From: Azospirillum melinis
Lineage (GTDB): Bacteria; Pseudomonadota; Alphaproteobacteria; Azospirillales; Azospirillaceae
Direction of reading: 5' to 3'
DNA length: 64,000 nucleotides
NCBI RefSeq assembly: GCF_013340935.1
Contig: NZ_WHOS01000001.1
Location: 186,001 to 250,000, forward strand
The number at the start of each line of letters is the position of its first letter. Position 1 is the stretch's first letter. The position numbers were made by a program, and so were the translations under genes. Below the pieces are notes generated by a model. The model was not told the origin of the DNA, did no database searches, and saw only the letters and a program-made list of their open reading frames with translations. Shown in pieces: positions 40,739 through 50,272 of this stretch.

Positions 40739-43057
40739 TCAGGCGATGCGGCGCAGGCGATAGGAGCGGCCGCTGGGCGGGCGGGCGCCATATTCGAGAT
40801 TCGCGTGTTCGCGGGCGTTGACCATCGACAGCACCGCTCCGCCGATCCGTCCGCCGACCTGCCGCACCTGCTTGATGCCGGCGCTGGCGAGGCTGGAGGC
40901 GGTGCGCGCCCAGCGCACGACGTAGAGGACGCGGTCGGCCAGCGGCGCCAGGATCAGCGCGTCCGACACCGACAGAACCGGCGGCGTGTCGAGGACGACG
41001 ACGTCGTAGCGTTCGGCCAGCTCGACCAGCAGCGACAGCATGGCCTTGGAGCCGAGCAGAATCTGCGGGCGGTCGACCGGCCGTCCCGCGGCGATCACCG
41101 ACACACGGCGGCGGTCGTCGATGTGCAGAACCTGATCGAGCGTCGCGTCGCCCTCCAGCAGGTCGGTCAGCCCCTTCGGTGGGCGCACGCCGCCGAGAAG
41201 CCGGTGCACCGCCGGACGGCGGGTGTCGCAATCGACGATGACGACGCGCCGGCCGGTGTCGGCGAGGAAGGCGGAGAGCGCCACGGCCAGCGTCGTCTTG
41301 CCCTCTCCCGCCACCGACGAGGTCAGCATCACCACCTCGCCGCCCTTGACGCTGGCGGGCTCGGCCCCGGTGCGGACCAGATGCAGCCGGGCGCAAAGCC
41401 GCCAGACCGCCTCGGCGAAATCGCCGCCGCCAGTGTTGGAATAGGGGTCGTCGTCGGCACGCGCGGACCGCTTGGCCCGGCCCAGCAGCGGCACGATGCC
41501 GACCGCGGGCAGGCCCAGCAGCGCCTCCACCTGATGGGAGCTGTAGACGCCGCGCTGCCGCATGGTCCGCACCAGGGCGATGCCGGTGGCGATGGCACCG
41601 CAGACGACCGCGGCCAGTCCGGCAAGCACCGCCTTGCCCGGCCCGACCGGGCCACCCGGCACGGCGGCGGCCGACACGATGCGCACGTCCGGCGTCATCT
41701 CCAGCGCCTGGAGCACCTGCGTCTCCTTCAGGCGGGTGACGGCGCGGCGGTAGTTGTCGTCCGACGCGTCGGCCTGCCGCTGAAGATCGCGCAGCTTCAC
41801 ATCGGCCTGGAGCGTGTCGAAGGATTCCGCCCGCAGGCCTTCCAACCGGCGGGACAGATCCTGGATTTTGGCGACCTGTTGTTCCACCTCGCCCCGCAGG
41901 CTGCGGACCACGCGGTCGACCTCGGTGGCGAGGGTGGCGTTCAGCTCGCGCAGTTCTGCGGTCGGCCGGTTCAGCGCCGGGTGGCGGTCGCCGTACTGGG
42001 CCCGCAGTTCCGCGAGCTGTGCGTTCAGCGCCGCCTGACGCTGGCGCAGGGTGGTGATCAGCGGATCACCGCCGATGTCGGCGCCGGTCAGCGATTCCGG
42101 GTTGCCGGGCCTGACCGACTGCAGCTGGCGCAGCCGGGACTGGGCATTGGCATGGGCGGTGCGCGCCTCCGCCAGCTGCCCGTTCAGGGCCGACATCTCC
42201 TCGTTCACCAGCGGGGCGTCGCGGCCCTTCACCATGCCGGTCTCGGACCGCATCGCCTCGACCGCGGCGCGGCCGGTGGTGGTCATGTCCTGGCGCAGCT
42301 CGTCCAGGCGGCTTTGCAGCCATTCGCTGGCGTTCTGGGTAGCCTTGCGCTTCGCCTCCACCTGGATGGCGAGATAGGCGTCGGCGACGGCGGTGGCGGC
42401 GCGGGCGGCAAGCTGCGGGTCCTTCGCCTCCACCGTGATGCGGATCGCGCGGGACTGCACGCCGGGGCTGATGCGCAGGTTCTTCTGGAACGCCTCGGTC
42501 AGGCGGTCGGCTTCCCTCTCCTGCGCGTTGCCGGTGGGCGCGGCCGGGCGCGGGGCCGGCGTTAGCAGGGCGGCCAGAGAATCAGGCAGCATCGCCGTCA
42601 CTTCGGTCAACAGGGTACGGCCTTCCTCCATCAGCGGGCTGAACAGGCCCGGCTTGTTGGTGGGGGCGGCGTATTCCGGTTCCTGCCCCAGGTTCAGCGC
42701 CTCGACCACGCGGGCGGCGAGGTCACGGGAGCGCAGGATTTCCACCTCGGTGTTGACGGTGTCGAGATAGATCCCCATCGGCTCGGAGACGGAGGGGATG
42801 TTGATGACGCGGTTGGGATGCGGGTCGATCACCACGACGGTGGAGGAGCTGTAGAGCGGGGTCATGGCGTTGATCAGAAGCACCGCCGGCAGCCACAGCA
42901 CCGCGGTCAACCCGAGGATCAGCCATTTCTGGCGCCACAGCATCTGCACCAGCCGGCTGACGTCGACCTTGTCGGCGCCCGTTCCGACCGGCGGTGCGAC
43001 AAAGCCGGCGGCGAGACCGGACGTGCCTGACGGCAATCGGTGTTCCGGTGCGTCCAT
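40739..43057 (-). CDS. Wzc/ExoP-type polysaccharide co-polymerase with tyrosine autokinase domain
   Basis: 772 residues. The N-terminal Wzz domain has a first membrane helix (around residues 45-65) and a coiled-coil periplasmic region (about 90-430), then a second helix near 480-500. The cytoplasmic BY-kinase domain has Walker A VAGEGKTTLA with Lys587, Walker A' VVIVDCDTRRP and Walker B VVVLDTPPV. Only two tyrosines lie in the C-terminal tail (Tyr756 and Tyr766), fewer than the usual cluster. It controls chain length and export. AAGGAG precedes the ATG. The partner outer-membrane export protein is not in the window. Confidence 0.92.
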   Translation of the reverse strand: MDAPEHRLPSGTSGLAAGFVAPPVGTGADKVDVSRLVQMLWRQKWLILGLTAVLWLPAVLLINAMTPLYSSSTVVVIDPHPNRVINIPSVSEPMGIYLDTVNTEVEILRSRDLAARVVEALNLGQEPEYAAPTNKPGLFSPLMEEGRTLLTEVTAMLPDSLAALLTPAPRPAAPTGNAQEREADRLTEAFQKNLRISPGVQSRAIRITVEAKDPQLAARAATAVADAYLAIQVEAKRKATQNASEWLQSRLDELRQDMTTTGRAAVEAMRSETGMVKGRDAPLVNEEMSALNGQLAEARTAHANAQSRLRQLQSVRPGNPESLTGADIGGDPLITTLRQRQAALNAQLAELRAQYGDRHPALNRPTAELRELNATLATEVDRVVRSLRGEVEQQVAKIQDLSRRLEGLRAESFDTLQADVKLRDLQRQADASDDNYRRAVTRLKETQVLQALEMTPDVRIVSAAAVPGGPVGPGKAVLAGLAAVVCGAIATGIALVRTMRQRGVYSSHQVEALLGLPAVGIVPLLGRAKRSARADDDPYSNTGGGDFAEAVWRLCARLHLVRTGAEPASVKGGEVVMLTSSVAGEGKTTLAVALSAFLADTGRRVVIVDCDTRRPAVHRLLGGVRPPKGLTDLLEGDATLDQVLHIDDRRRVSVIAAGRPVDRPQILLGSKAMLSLLVELAERYDVVVLDTPPVLSVSDALILAPLADRVLYVVRWARTASSLASAGIKQVRQVGGRIGGAVLSMVNAREHANLEYGARPPSGRSYRLRRIA

Positions 43058-43117
43058 GGGCTCAACTCCTTCATAGCGGGCGAACGGTGCGCGGCGTTGC
43101 AAGACGGCTGTGGTGGC

Positions 43118-45298
43118 TCAGGCGACCTCTGCCGGGTCGCGGCTGGGCTGGCGGGTTTCCGGCGCTTCATCCTGTGCCCGCGTGCCGCCGACCTCCGGCG
43201 GGAGGGCAGGGTGCGCGGGGGCGCCATGTCCGGCCTTGGCCTCGGCCAGGATGCGGGCATAACGGGCGACGGTGTTGGGGGTGACGTTGACCAGCATTCC
43301 GGTCCCACCGCCATTGGCGACGAGTTGGGCGACCTGGAACAGCGCGCGTCCCTTTTCCAGAACTTCTCCGGGCAGCATCCACAGGATGGAATCGATGTTG
43401 GAGGCCAGCCATCCCGGTTTCCCGCTGCGCGTCAGGCGGCGTTCGGCCGACCGGACCTGCGCAGTGTTGCGGATGGTGTAGAAGGGCGACCAGCCGTCCC
43501 AGTCGCCGGCGGTGAAGGGCAGCGCCACGAAGCCGTCGCTACCGGCGCCGTCCATCACCACCGCCTCGGCGGCACCGAAACCGGACTTGGTCCACATGTA
43601 GTCGAAGCCGGCGGAGCGGACGGCGGCGGCGACCTCCGGCCGCAGCGGGCCGGGGCGGGCGCTATCGTAGGGCCGCCACGCCTCGTAGAAGCGGTCGAGC
43701 CGGTAGCGGCGCAGCGCATTCCCGATCAGGCGCCGGGCGTCCATCGCCGGCGCGCCGGTCTGCGGTGCCGTGCGCGGCGTGCCTTCCGGTGCCGCCTCGA
43801 CGCTGGCTGCCGGAGTTTCTGTCGGGATTTCTGCTGGGCGCGGGCGCGGGGAGATGCGCAGGACGGGGCGGCCCTCCTCCCAGTGCAGGCGCGGGGTGTG
43901 TCCGGGCACCAGGGGTGAGTCGACCAGCGGCCACCAGCCGCGCGGCATCAGGCCGGGCGGCAGCATGGTGGCGATCTCCGCACGGGCGTCCGCCAGCAGG
44001 CGGGTCAGCTCGCCGCCCTGATTTTCGAGGCCCGGCATTTCCCCCTCGGCGCAGACGCCGCGGCCGGTGCTGCCCAGCAGAAGCTCCACCCGGCCCAGCA
44101 CGCCGCCGCGCTCCTCCGGCACCGACAGCAGGGCGAGGTCGGCGGGGCTGGACTGGGTCAGGCTGTCGACGGTGACCACCAGCCCGCAGCGCAGGCCGGT
44201 CGCCGCCACCAGATCGAGAATGCGCGGGATGCAGTGCAGCTCGCGGATCATGCCGGACCACAGGACCAGCGTGGTCAGCACCCTCCCCTCCGCCGCCCAG
44301 CGGCGCAGGGTGGCATCGTCGGGCTCGAAGTCGGTGAAGGGCCGTGGCGGCTCGGCGATGCGCAGCGGCACCGCGGCAGTGCTGGCGAAGGGTGGGTCGG
44401 GGTCGACGATCTGCAAACCGCGGCCCAGACGGCCGAGCGCGAAGAAGTCGTGATCGTCGAACTGCCGGCCATAGACCGGGTCCGCTCCGGCCTGGATCAG
44501 GTCAGCGGCGCGCTCGATCACGTCGGTCTGCGGCCGGCCATAGAGCGGCAGGAGCCGCTTGGCCGCCGCCAGCGGCAGCTGCGCCGCGATCAGGTCGGGA
44601 TCGCCCAGCAGGGTGCCGCGGCCCCAGCCGGCATGGCGGCGGGCCAGCGCCACGCTGAAGCTGGCATAGCTCTCCCCCGCCACCTTGCCCTCGACCGCAT
44701 CGAGGCCGCCGGGAAAGGCGCGGGCACGCACCGGATCGACGCAGTGGCCGGTGAAGCGGCGGGCGCCCATCGCCTCCAGCCTCTGGCGCAGCCCGGCATC
44801 GGCACTGGCGTCGATGCCCAGGCAGGGCTCCGCCATCAGACGCGGATAGAGGAACGGCGCGGCGACGATGCCGAGCGGGGTCTGTGGCGCCATGTCCAGC
44901 ACCGCGACCTCGTCCGGGATCGACTGCCCCAGCAGACGGAAGGCGGCGTCATACAGGGCGGCCGGATCGGTGCTGCGCAGGGCGCATTCGCCGCCCGCCT
45001 CCACCACCGGCCAAAGCGGAGAGGCCGGGTCGCCCAGCGCCACGACGCGGAAGCAGGTGGTCAGCCAGAGCGCATGGTCCAGATGCCGGCCGCCGGCCAT
45101 CAGGCTGCCGGTGCCGGTCGCCTCGGTGCGGTTGCCGTCCTCCCAGCCGCCGAAATGGCGGCCGCTGCGGCGTCCGTCATAATAGAGGTCGAAGGTCCAT
45201 CCGGCACGCTCCGCCGCGGCGGCCAGCACCGGCGCCATGGCGACGCGGTGTGGATCGCCGCCATGGGCGAGGAAGAGGAGAAGGGGCGGTTTGGTCAC
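43118..45298 (-). CDS. Protein of unknown function in the polysaccharide locus (726 residues)
   Basis: I do not recognise a family. Start GTG at 45298 overlaps the TGA of the upstream GT-methyltransferase gene (GTGA). The N-terminus (PPLLLFLAHGGDPHRVAMAP) and a Rossmann-like pattern in the first 300 residues hint at a GT-B-type domain. A Pro/Ala/Thr-rich linker is at about residues 480-520 (PRPRPAEIPTETPAAS). The C-terminal 200 residues are a separate domain (RPEVAAAVRSAGFDYMWTKS and NIDSILWMLPGEVLEKG). No signal peptide or membrane segment is visible. Its place between GT-methyltransferase and autokinase suggests a role in polymer synthesis or modification, which is inference. Confidence 0.6.
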   Translation of the reverse strand: MTKPPLLLFLAHGGDPHRVAMAPVLAAAAERAGWTFDLYYDGRRSGRHFGGWEDGNRTEATGTGSLMAGGRHLDHALWLTTCFRVVALGDPASPLWPVVEAGGECALRSTDPAALYDAAFRLLGQSIPDEVAVLDMAPQTPLGIVAAPFLYPRLMAEPCLGIDASADAGLRQRLEAMGARRFTGHCVDPVRARAFPGGLDAVEGKVAGESYASFSVALARRHAGWGRGTLLGDPDLIAAQLPLAAAKRLLPLYGRPQTDVIERAADLIQAGADPVYGRQFDDHDFFALGRLGRGLQIVDPDPPFASTAAVPLRIAEPPRPFTDFEPDDATLRRWAAEGRVLTTLVLWSGMIRELHCIPRILDLVAATGLRCGLVVTVDSLTQSSPADLALLSVPEERGGVLGRVELLLGSTGRGVCAEGEMPGLENQGGELTRLLADARAEIATMLPPGLMPRGWWPLVDSPLVPGHTPRLHWEEGRPVLRISPRPRPAEIPTETPAASVEAAPEGTPRTAPQTGAPAMDARRLIGNALRRYRLDRFYEAWRPYDSARPGPLRPEVAAAVRSAGFDYMWTKSGFGAAEAVVMDGAGSDGFVALPFTAGDWDGWSPFYTIRNTAQVRSAERRLTRSGKPGWLASNIDSILWMLPGEVLEKGRALFQVAQLVANGGGTGMLVNVTPNTVARYARILAEAKAGHGAPAHPALPPEVGGTRAQDEAPETRQPSRDPAEVA

Positions 45299-47142
45299 GA
45301 TGTGCGGCCCTCCGTCCCGCCGCCGCGCCGGCACCACCACAGGTGCCATTTCGCCACCCCCGGCGGGCCGAAGTGATCGGTCTTCTGCAGGGTCAGTCCG
45401 GTGGCGGCGATGGCCTTGCGCATCTCCGGCGCCCAATGGTGGCGGACCAGCGCCTTCCACTCCGGCAGCACGCCATGGCAGCGCATGGTCGCCAGCAGCC
45501 GGTCGGGCCGCCAGCGGTAATAGCGGGGATAGGCGATCACCCACAGCGGGTTGGCGTTGGTGGTGTCGCAGACGATCCGGCCGCCGGGCTTGACCACCCG
45601 CTGCAACTCCCGAACGCCGGCCTCCAGATCCGGCAGGTGGCAGAGCAAGTCCATGGCGATGACGAGGTCGAAGCTGTCGTCGGGGAAGGGCAGCTTGCGG
45701 GCGTCGGCCTGCTGGACGGTCAGGGCGGGAAAGCGCTCCTTCGCCTCCGCCAGCATCTCGTGCGAGATGTCGACCAGTGTCACGTCGTGACGGCCGGCGA
45801 AGGGGCCGGTGATGCGGCCATATCCGCCGCCGACGTCGAGGATGCGCATCCGCGGCAGCCGTTCCAGCTCCGCCGCCACCGCGCGCCGCTTCTCGTCATA
45901 GATGCGGTAGAAGGGGGTGGTGGGGTGGTCGGGGCGGAAATGGCGGCGGTAACCGTTGTTATAGATGCCGGAGCCGGCGGCCTGCGTGCGTTCCGCCTTG
46001 GCATTCTCCAGCAGGACGGCGACCTGGGCGGCGACCGTGTCGACGTCGAAGCTCTTGGCATGCTCAAGCCCCGCCGCGGCGACCGTCTTCAGCCCCTCGC
46101 GGTCGGCCAGCCGGGCGATCAGCATGTCGCGCAGCGGTTCGGCTTCCCCCGGCGGGACCAGCCAGCCGGTGCGGCCATGCTCAATGATTTCCGGAAAACC
46201 TCCGCAATCGCTGGCGACCACCGGCACGCCCAGCGCCATCGCCTCCACCACCACGAAGCCGAAGCTTTCCCACAGCGAGGGGGCGACCGCCATCTCGGCC
46301 CGCGCCACCACGGCCAGCGCGTCGTTGCGCGGCAGGGCGCCGGTGAAATGGACGCGGTCGGCGACCGGAGCGACGTCGCGGCGGAACTGGTCGATGACTG
46401 CGGCGCTCGCCGAATCCTCGCCACCGATCATCATCAGATGCAGGTCGGGGTTGGCGGCCAGAACGCCCGGAATGGCACGGCCCAGTGTGGCGATGCCCTT
46501 GCGCCCCTCCAGCCTGCCGAAGAAGGCGATGAAGCGCTTCGGCAGCGCCATCGGCGGTTCGGCCGTCCGGTTCACTGCCACCGCGGCGATGTCGATGCTG
46601 TTGGGGATGACCTGGATCAGCTCCGGCGCGATGCGCCAGTAATCGGCCACCCGCCGGGCGATGGCGCGGGTGGAGGCGTAGATCGCGGCGCTGCGCCGGG
46701 TCTGGTCGCGCTCCAGCGCATTCAGCAGATGGGTGTGCGGCACCCAGGGCTGGGTGTTGGTGTCCATCACCAGCCCGGTCGGGGTCGCCAGCCGCGTCAC
46801 CACCGGGATGGTGCTGAAGCGGGTCAGCCACCATGCGTCGGCATCGAACTCCGCCGCATGAACCACGTCGGGACGGAAGGAGCTGACGGCATCGGCCAGC
46901 CGGCGGTTGGTCCGGAAGCGGTCGACCACCGCATGCCTGTGCGGACCTGGATCGACGCGCTGCACCGTGACGCCGTCTTCGATGGTGGTTCCGGCCGGCA
47001 AGCCGCCGGTCTTCCACGGTGTCACCACCTGGACGGCATGGCCCAGCCGCGTCAGCGCGCGGGCCATCGTGTGGGTGTGCGTGGCGATACCGCCGAGCTT
47101 TTCGCCGGGTGGGTATTCGGGCGTCAAGAGCGACAGTCGCAT
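45295..47142 (-). CDS. Fused glycosyltransferase (GT4) and SAM-dependent methyltransferase
   Basis: 615 residues. Residues 1 to about 370 are a GT4 transferase: LTPEYPPGEKLGGIATHTHT at the start, FFGRLEGRKGIATL in the middle, and WESFGFVVVEAMALGVP at the donor site. Residues about 395-615 are a class I methyltransferase: ILDVGGGYGRITGPF (SAM motif I, around residue 435-445) and VIAMDLLCHLPDL (motif II/III). No stop or frameshift separates them, so it is one protein: it probably adds a sugar and methylates it. GAGG precedes the ATG. It is the second gene of the operon after the flippase. Confidence 0.88.
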   Translation of the reverse strand: MRLSLLTPEYPPGEKLGGIATHTHTMARALTRLGHAVQVVTPWKTGGLPAGTTIEDGVTVQRVDPGPHRHAVVDRFRTNRRLADAVSSFRPDVVHAAEFDADAWWLTRFSTIPVVTRLATPTGLVMDTNTQPWVPHTHLLNALERDQTRRSAAIYASTRAIARRVADYWRIAPELIQVIPNSIDIAAVAVNRTAEPPMALPKRFIAFFGRLEGRKGIATLGRAIPGVLAANPDLHLMMIGGEDSASAAVIDQFRRDVAPVADRVHFTGALPRNDALAVVARAEMAVAPSLWESFGFVVVEAMALGVPVVASDCGGFPEIIEHGRTGWLVPPGEAEPLRDMLIARLADREGLKTVAAAGLEHAKSFDVDTVAAQVAVLLENAKAERTQAAGSGIYNNGYRRHFRPDHPTTPFYRIYDEKRRAVAAELERLPRMRILDVGGGYGRITGPFAGRHDVTLVDISHEMLAEAKERFPALTVQQADARKLPFPDDSFDLVIAMDLLCHLPDLEAGVRELQRVVKPGGRIVCDTTNANPLWVIAYPRYYRWRPDRLLATMRCHGVLPEWKALVRHHWAPEMRKAIAATGLTLQKTDHFGPPGVAKWHLWWCRRGGGTEGRTS

Positions 47143-47183
47143 TGCGGTTTCCTCGATTCCTAAAGAATGTCCGATGGGTTCGG

Positions 47184-48557
47184 TCACTTGCCTGCGGGGC
47201 CCGCCGGGCTGGCAGCCGGAGTGGCTGTCACCGGGGCCGGCTTGTCGAACAGGCGCCGCGGCAAGGCTGCGAGCATTGCCGGGTCGGGAAGGAAGACGCG
47301 CCAGGACAGTCCGGTCGCGCGGCGGTAGAGCGTCGCCGCGGTAGCGAACACCAGCGTGTAGGCGACGGTGGAAACGATGGCCGCAGCCAGGATCCCGCCG
47401 CTGCGCAGGAACAGCAGCAGCCCGGCCAGCGTGACCACCATGCCCAGCAGATTGGCCAGGGTGGCGGTGAAGGGCCGGTTCTCCGCATAGAGCCCGTTCA
47501 GCAGGATCGACGCGGCGGCATAGAGGATGGCGCCCGGCAGCAGCAGCCGCAGCGGCAGCGCGCTGTCGGCGAAGGACGGGCCATAAACCAGCCCGATGGC
47601 GATGTCGGCGAAGACGAACAGCCCGCCGCCCAGGAGGCCGCCGATGGCGAAGGTCGCCTGAAGGCTGTTCAGCACCAGCTCGCGCCCCGACTGTCCCCGC
47701 CGGGTGGCGGCGGGCATGACGACGGTGGCGAGCGCGCCGGACAGGCTGACGATCAGCCAGGACAGGCTGGTTGCCAGCGCATAGAGCCCGACCTGCGTCG
47801 CCGACAGGAAGGCCGGGATGATCAGCAGGTCCAGCCGTTGCGTGATGACGCCGCCCACCACGTCGCCGTGGGTGCGCAGGGCATACCAGACGGTCTGCCG
47901 GCCGAGCGCCGGATCGGGCCGGCCGATGCCGTGGCGGCGGACCAGCACAGCGGTCGCCACCACCAGCACCAGCGTGCTCATCGCCGCCTGGACGATGACG
48001 GCGGCCTCCACCGTGAAGCGGCCGGTGGCCCACAGCGCGGCATAGACGATGGCGACGCCGGCCGGCTGAAGGAAATTCAACGCGTTGAAGCTGCGGAAAT
48101 CCTGATCGCCCAGGATCAGGCCCAGCATCAGTTCGGACAGCAGGGCCATGGCGATCATCGGCAGGTAGAGCCGCGCCAGCGCCAGCGTCTCCGCCGGCTG
48201 CGCCGCCAGCAGTGTCGGCAGCAGCAGATAGCCAACGCCGATCGCCACCGCTGCAACCGGCAGCAGGATCAGGGTCCAGGTGCTCAGCAGGCGGCCACCG
48301 GCGGCATGGTCCCGCGACAGCGCATAGGTGACCGCCTTGCCGCAGCCCATGCCGAACAGCCAGCCCAGCAACTGCACGGTGGTCAGCACAGCGGTCAGCG
48401 CCCCCCGGCCATCCGGACCGACGGTGCGGGCGACCAGGATCCCCGTCAGCAGTCCCAGCGCCATCGTCGCGGCGGTGACGAGCACCGTCGCCACGCCATG
48501 CCGGGCGAAGCTGTTCCGCTTTGCCGCCGCCTTCCGTCCGGTCAAACCCTTCAGCAT
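47184..48557 (-). CDS. Oligosaccharide flippase (Wzx/PST family)
   Basis: 457 residues with about 12-14 hydrophobic segments. The N-terminus has the flippase-like GILVARTVGPDGRGALTAVLT. It is expected to move the lipid-linked repeat unit across the inner membrane. The ATG at 48557 has a weak G-rich site; open sequence continues upstream but is polar and unlike the family. First gene of the minus-strand operon, so its promoter should be in the region upstream. It is the step between the glycosyltransferases and the Wzy-like protein. Confidence 0.85.
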   Translation of the reverse strand: MLKGLTGRKAAAKRNSFARHGVATVLVTAATMALGLLTGILVARTVGPDGRGALTAVLTTVQLLGWLFGMGCGKAVTYALSRDHAAGGRLLSTWTLILLPVAAVAIGVGYLLLPTLLAAQPAETLALARLYLPMIAMALLSELMLGLILGDQDFRSFNALNFLQPAGVAIVYAALWATGRFTVEAAVIVQAAMSTLVLVVATAVLVRRHGIGRPDPALGRQTVWYALRTHGDVVGGVITQRLDLLIIPAFLSATQVGLYALATSLSWLIVSLSGALATVVMPAATRRGQSGRELVLNSLQATFAIGGLLGGGLFVFADIAIGLVYGPSFADSALPLRLLLPGAILYAAASILLNGLYAENRPFTATLANLLGMVVTLAGLLLFLRSGGILAAAIVSTVAYTLVFATAATLYRRATGLSWRVFLPDPAMLAALPRRLFDKPAPVTATPAASPAGPAGK

Positions 48558-49072
48558 CGCGCCGTCACCCCCGTTGATGGCCCTGAAACCCGCGCACTGC
48601 GTACCTGCCGTTCTGGAACTCCTGTTTTGATTGCAGCTCCATTCCCGATTTGAAGCGGCTTTCATTTCCTACTCTTGCGGGCGAAAATAGTTGGCCTTGC
48701 CAACATTGTCCGATGAATTCAAAAGTTATCGGGAAGAGGAACAATCGTAAAATGCGGCCGTTATTTGATCCGACGCGCATTTTTGTTGTGCGTTGCAAAC
48801 AGGACGGTAGTGGGGTGTTGGTCCAGGGTCAACGCCGCTTTCGGAACTGTTCTTCCCACACACCAGGGGAGTATTTTTCTTTGAACATCCGTTGGCGGAG
48901 ATTGTCAGACCTATCGTATCTTTCGGACACCGGTTATCGGCGAAGCCCATATTCCGGCATCGGGATTAGCCCGTTGCCGGGCCGGTCGCACACGGGAGGG
49001 GAGGGGGAGGCGCCATTGTGCCCCGCCGCATGGCGTCGTCGGACCGCCGCCTGACGCCATTGATGGGTGTCT
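48558..49072. other. Intergenic region upstream of the polysaccharide operon
   Basis: 515 bases between the flippase start and the LacI-type stop. Part of it (about 48650-48960) is AT-rich. It carries a short inverted repeat GTTGGC/GCCAAC at 48690-48704. The 134-codon plus-strand frame at 48650 lacks protein-like features. The promoter of the minus-strand operon must be here, but I cannot point to it. Confidence 0.5.
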
Positions 49073-50086
49073 TCAGTCGGCCGCGGCCATCCGCGCGGCG
49101 GTGGAGCCGCGCACGATGCAGGTGCCGCCGAGAATGAGGCGGCGGCTGGGGCGGTCCGGCGCCTCCAACCGTTCGAACAGCAGGGCCATGGCGGACTGGC
49201 CGATGTCCTGCACTGGCTGTTCGATGACGGTCAGGCCGGGACCGACCAGTTCCGTCCAGGGTTCGTTGTCGAAGCCGGCGACCGCCAACCCGTCCGGAAT
49301 CGGCAGGCGCAACCGGCGGGCGGCCTTGACCACGCCCATCAGGAACAGGCTGTTGCTGACGATGAAGGCCTCCGGCCGGTCGCGCTCCGACATCCACGCC
49401 ACCACCGCCTCTTCCGCCGCATCGGCATGGGGGACGAGAAAGCGGGCCGCCGGGGCGAGTCCGCGGGCGGTCATGGCGGCACGGTAGCCCTCATGGCGCT
49501 CCTGGCCGGTGGTGCTGGTGTTGCCGAACAGGCCGGCGATGCGGCGATAGCCCTGGGCATGCAGATGCTCCACCAGCATCGCCGCGGCACGCGGGTTGTC
49601 GAGGACCACGGCATCGTGACGGCCGGTCGGCGCGTTGCGGTCGATCAGCACGACGGGGAAATCGAGGTCCAGCCCGTCCAGCCGGTCGAGCGTCGCCCGG
49701 GTGGGGGCGAAGATCAGGCCGGTGATCCGCTCCTCCTGCATCAGGCGGAGGTACAGTTCCTCCCGTTCGGGATTCTCGTCGCTGTTGCACAGGATCACGC
49801 GCATGCCGGCACGGTAGGCCGCATCCTCCACCGCGCGGCTGACGGCCGTGAAGAAGGGGTTGCGGATGTCGGACACCACCAGCCCGATGGTCTGCGAATG
49901 CTGCGAGCGCAACCGCCGCGCCGACAGGTTGGGGCGGTAGCCGGTGGCGCGCACCGCATCCTCCACCCGCTTGCGCAGGGTGTCGCTGACCGGACCGTTG
50001 CTCAGCACGCGTGACACGGTGGCGACCGACACGCCGGCAGCCAGGGCCACGTCCTTGATGCCGGCGGTTTTTCCCGAGACGCTCAT
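49073..50086 (-). CDS. fruR: LacI-family transcriptional regulator, FruR-like
   Basis: 337 residues. The N-terminal HTH (about residues 9-30: IKDVALAAGVSVATVSRVLS) and hinge are followed by a type 1 periplasmic-binding-like sensor domain (TIGLVVSDIRNPFFTAVSRA and FDNEPWTEL near the C-terminus). It is divergent from fruBKA, so it is expected to control it in response to fructose-1-phosphate or a related signal. Two operator-like dyads lie between the two genes. The frame stays open further upstream, but the ATG at 50086 gives the normal LacI N-terminus. Confidence 0.85.
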   Translation of the reverse strand: MSVSGKTAGIKDVALAAGVSVATVSRVLSNGPVSDTLRKRVEDAVRATGYRPNLSARRLRSQHSQTIGLVVSDIRNPFFTAVSRAVEDAAYRAGMRVILCNSDENPEREELYLRLMQEERITGLIFAPTRATLDRLDGLDLDFPVVLIDRNAPTGRHDAVVLDNPRAAAMLVEHLHAQGYRRIAGLFGNTSTTGQERHEGYRAAMTARGLAPAARFLVPHADAAEEAVVAWMSERDRPEAFIVSNSLFLMGVVKAARRLRLPIPDGLAVAGFDNEPWTELVGPGLTVIEQPVQDIGQSAMALLFERLEAPDRPSRRLILGGTCIVRGSTAARMAAAD

Positions 50087-50173
50087 GTCCAGACCGATCG
50101 TGTGGAAGGATGCCCCGATTGGGGAAGCGACCTTAGCCGCATGGGCCGAAGATGACCAGGGCGGGGTATTTTC

Positions 50174-50187
50174 TGAAAACGTTTCCA
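50174..50187. promoter_or_regulatory. Candidate LacI-type operator, upstream copy
   Basis: The dyad TGAAAACGTTTCCA has the central CG and A/T-rich arms typical of LacI-family sites. It is 88 bases from the regulator start, so it could support autoregulation. It matches a second site at 50286-50299 at 12 of 14 positions. Confidence 0.6.
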
Positions 50188-50272
50188 TCGACCTCGGCAA
50201 AACATCGTTTATTTTTGTCCGCCTGACAAGCCGTTCATCCATAAAAACCCATATGTTGCAACGCAACAAGCG

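Noticed and set aside
40685..42565. Long plus-strand open frame antisense to the autokinase gene
   Set aside because: No domain or signal features, composition typical of reverse-strand reading of a coding sequence.
48650..49054. Plus-strand open frame of 134 codons upstream of the LacI-type gene
   Set aside because: No convincing ribosome-binding site, composition not protein-like, ends in GC-rich noise; treated as intergenic.
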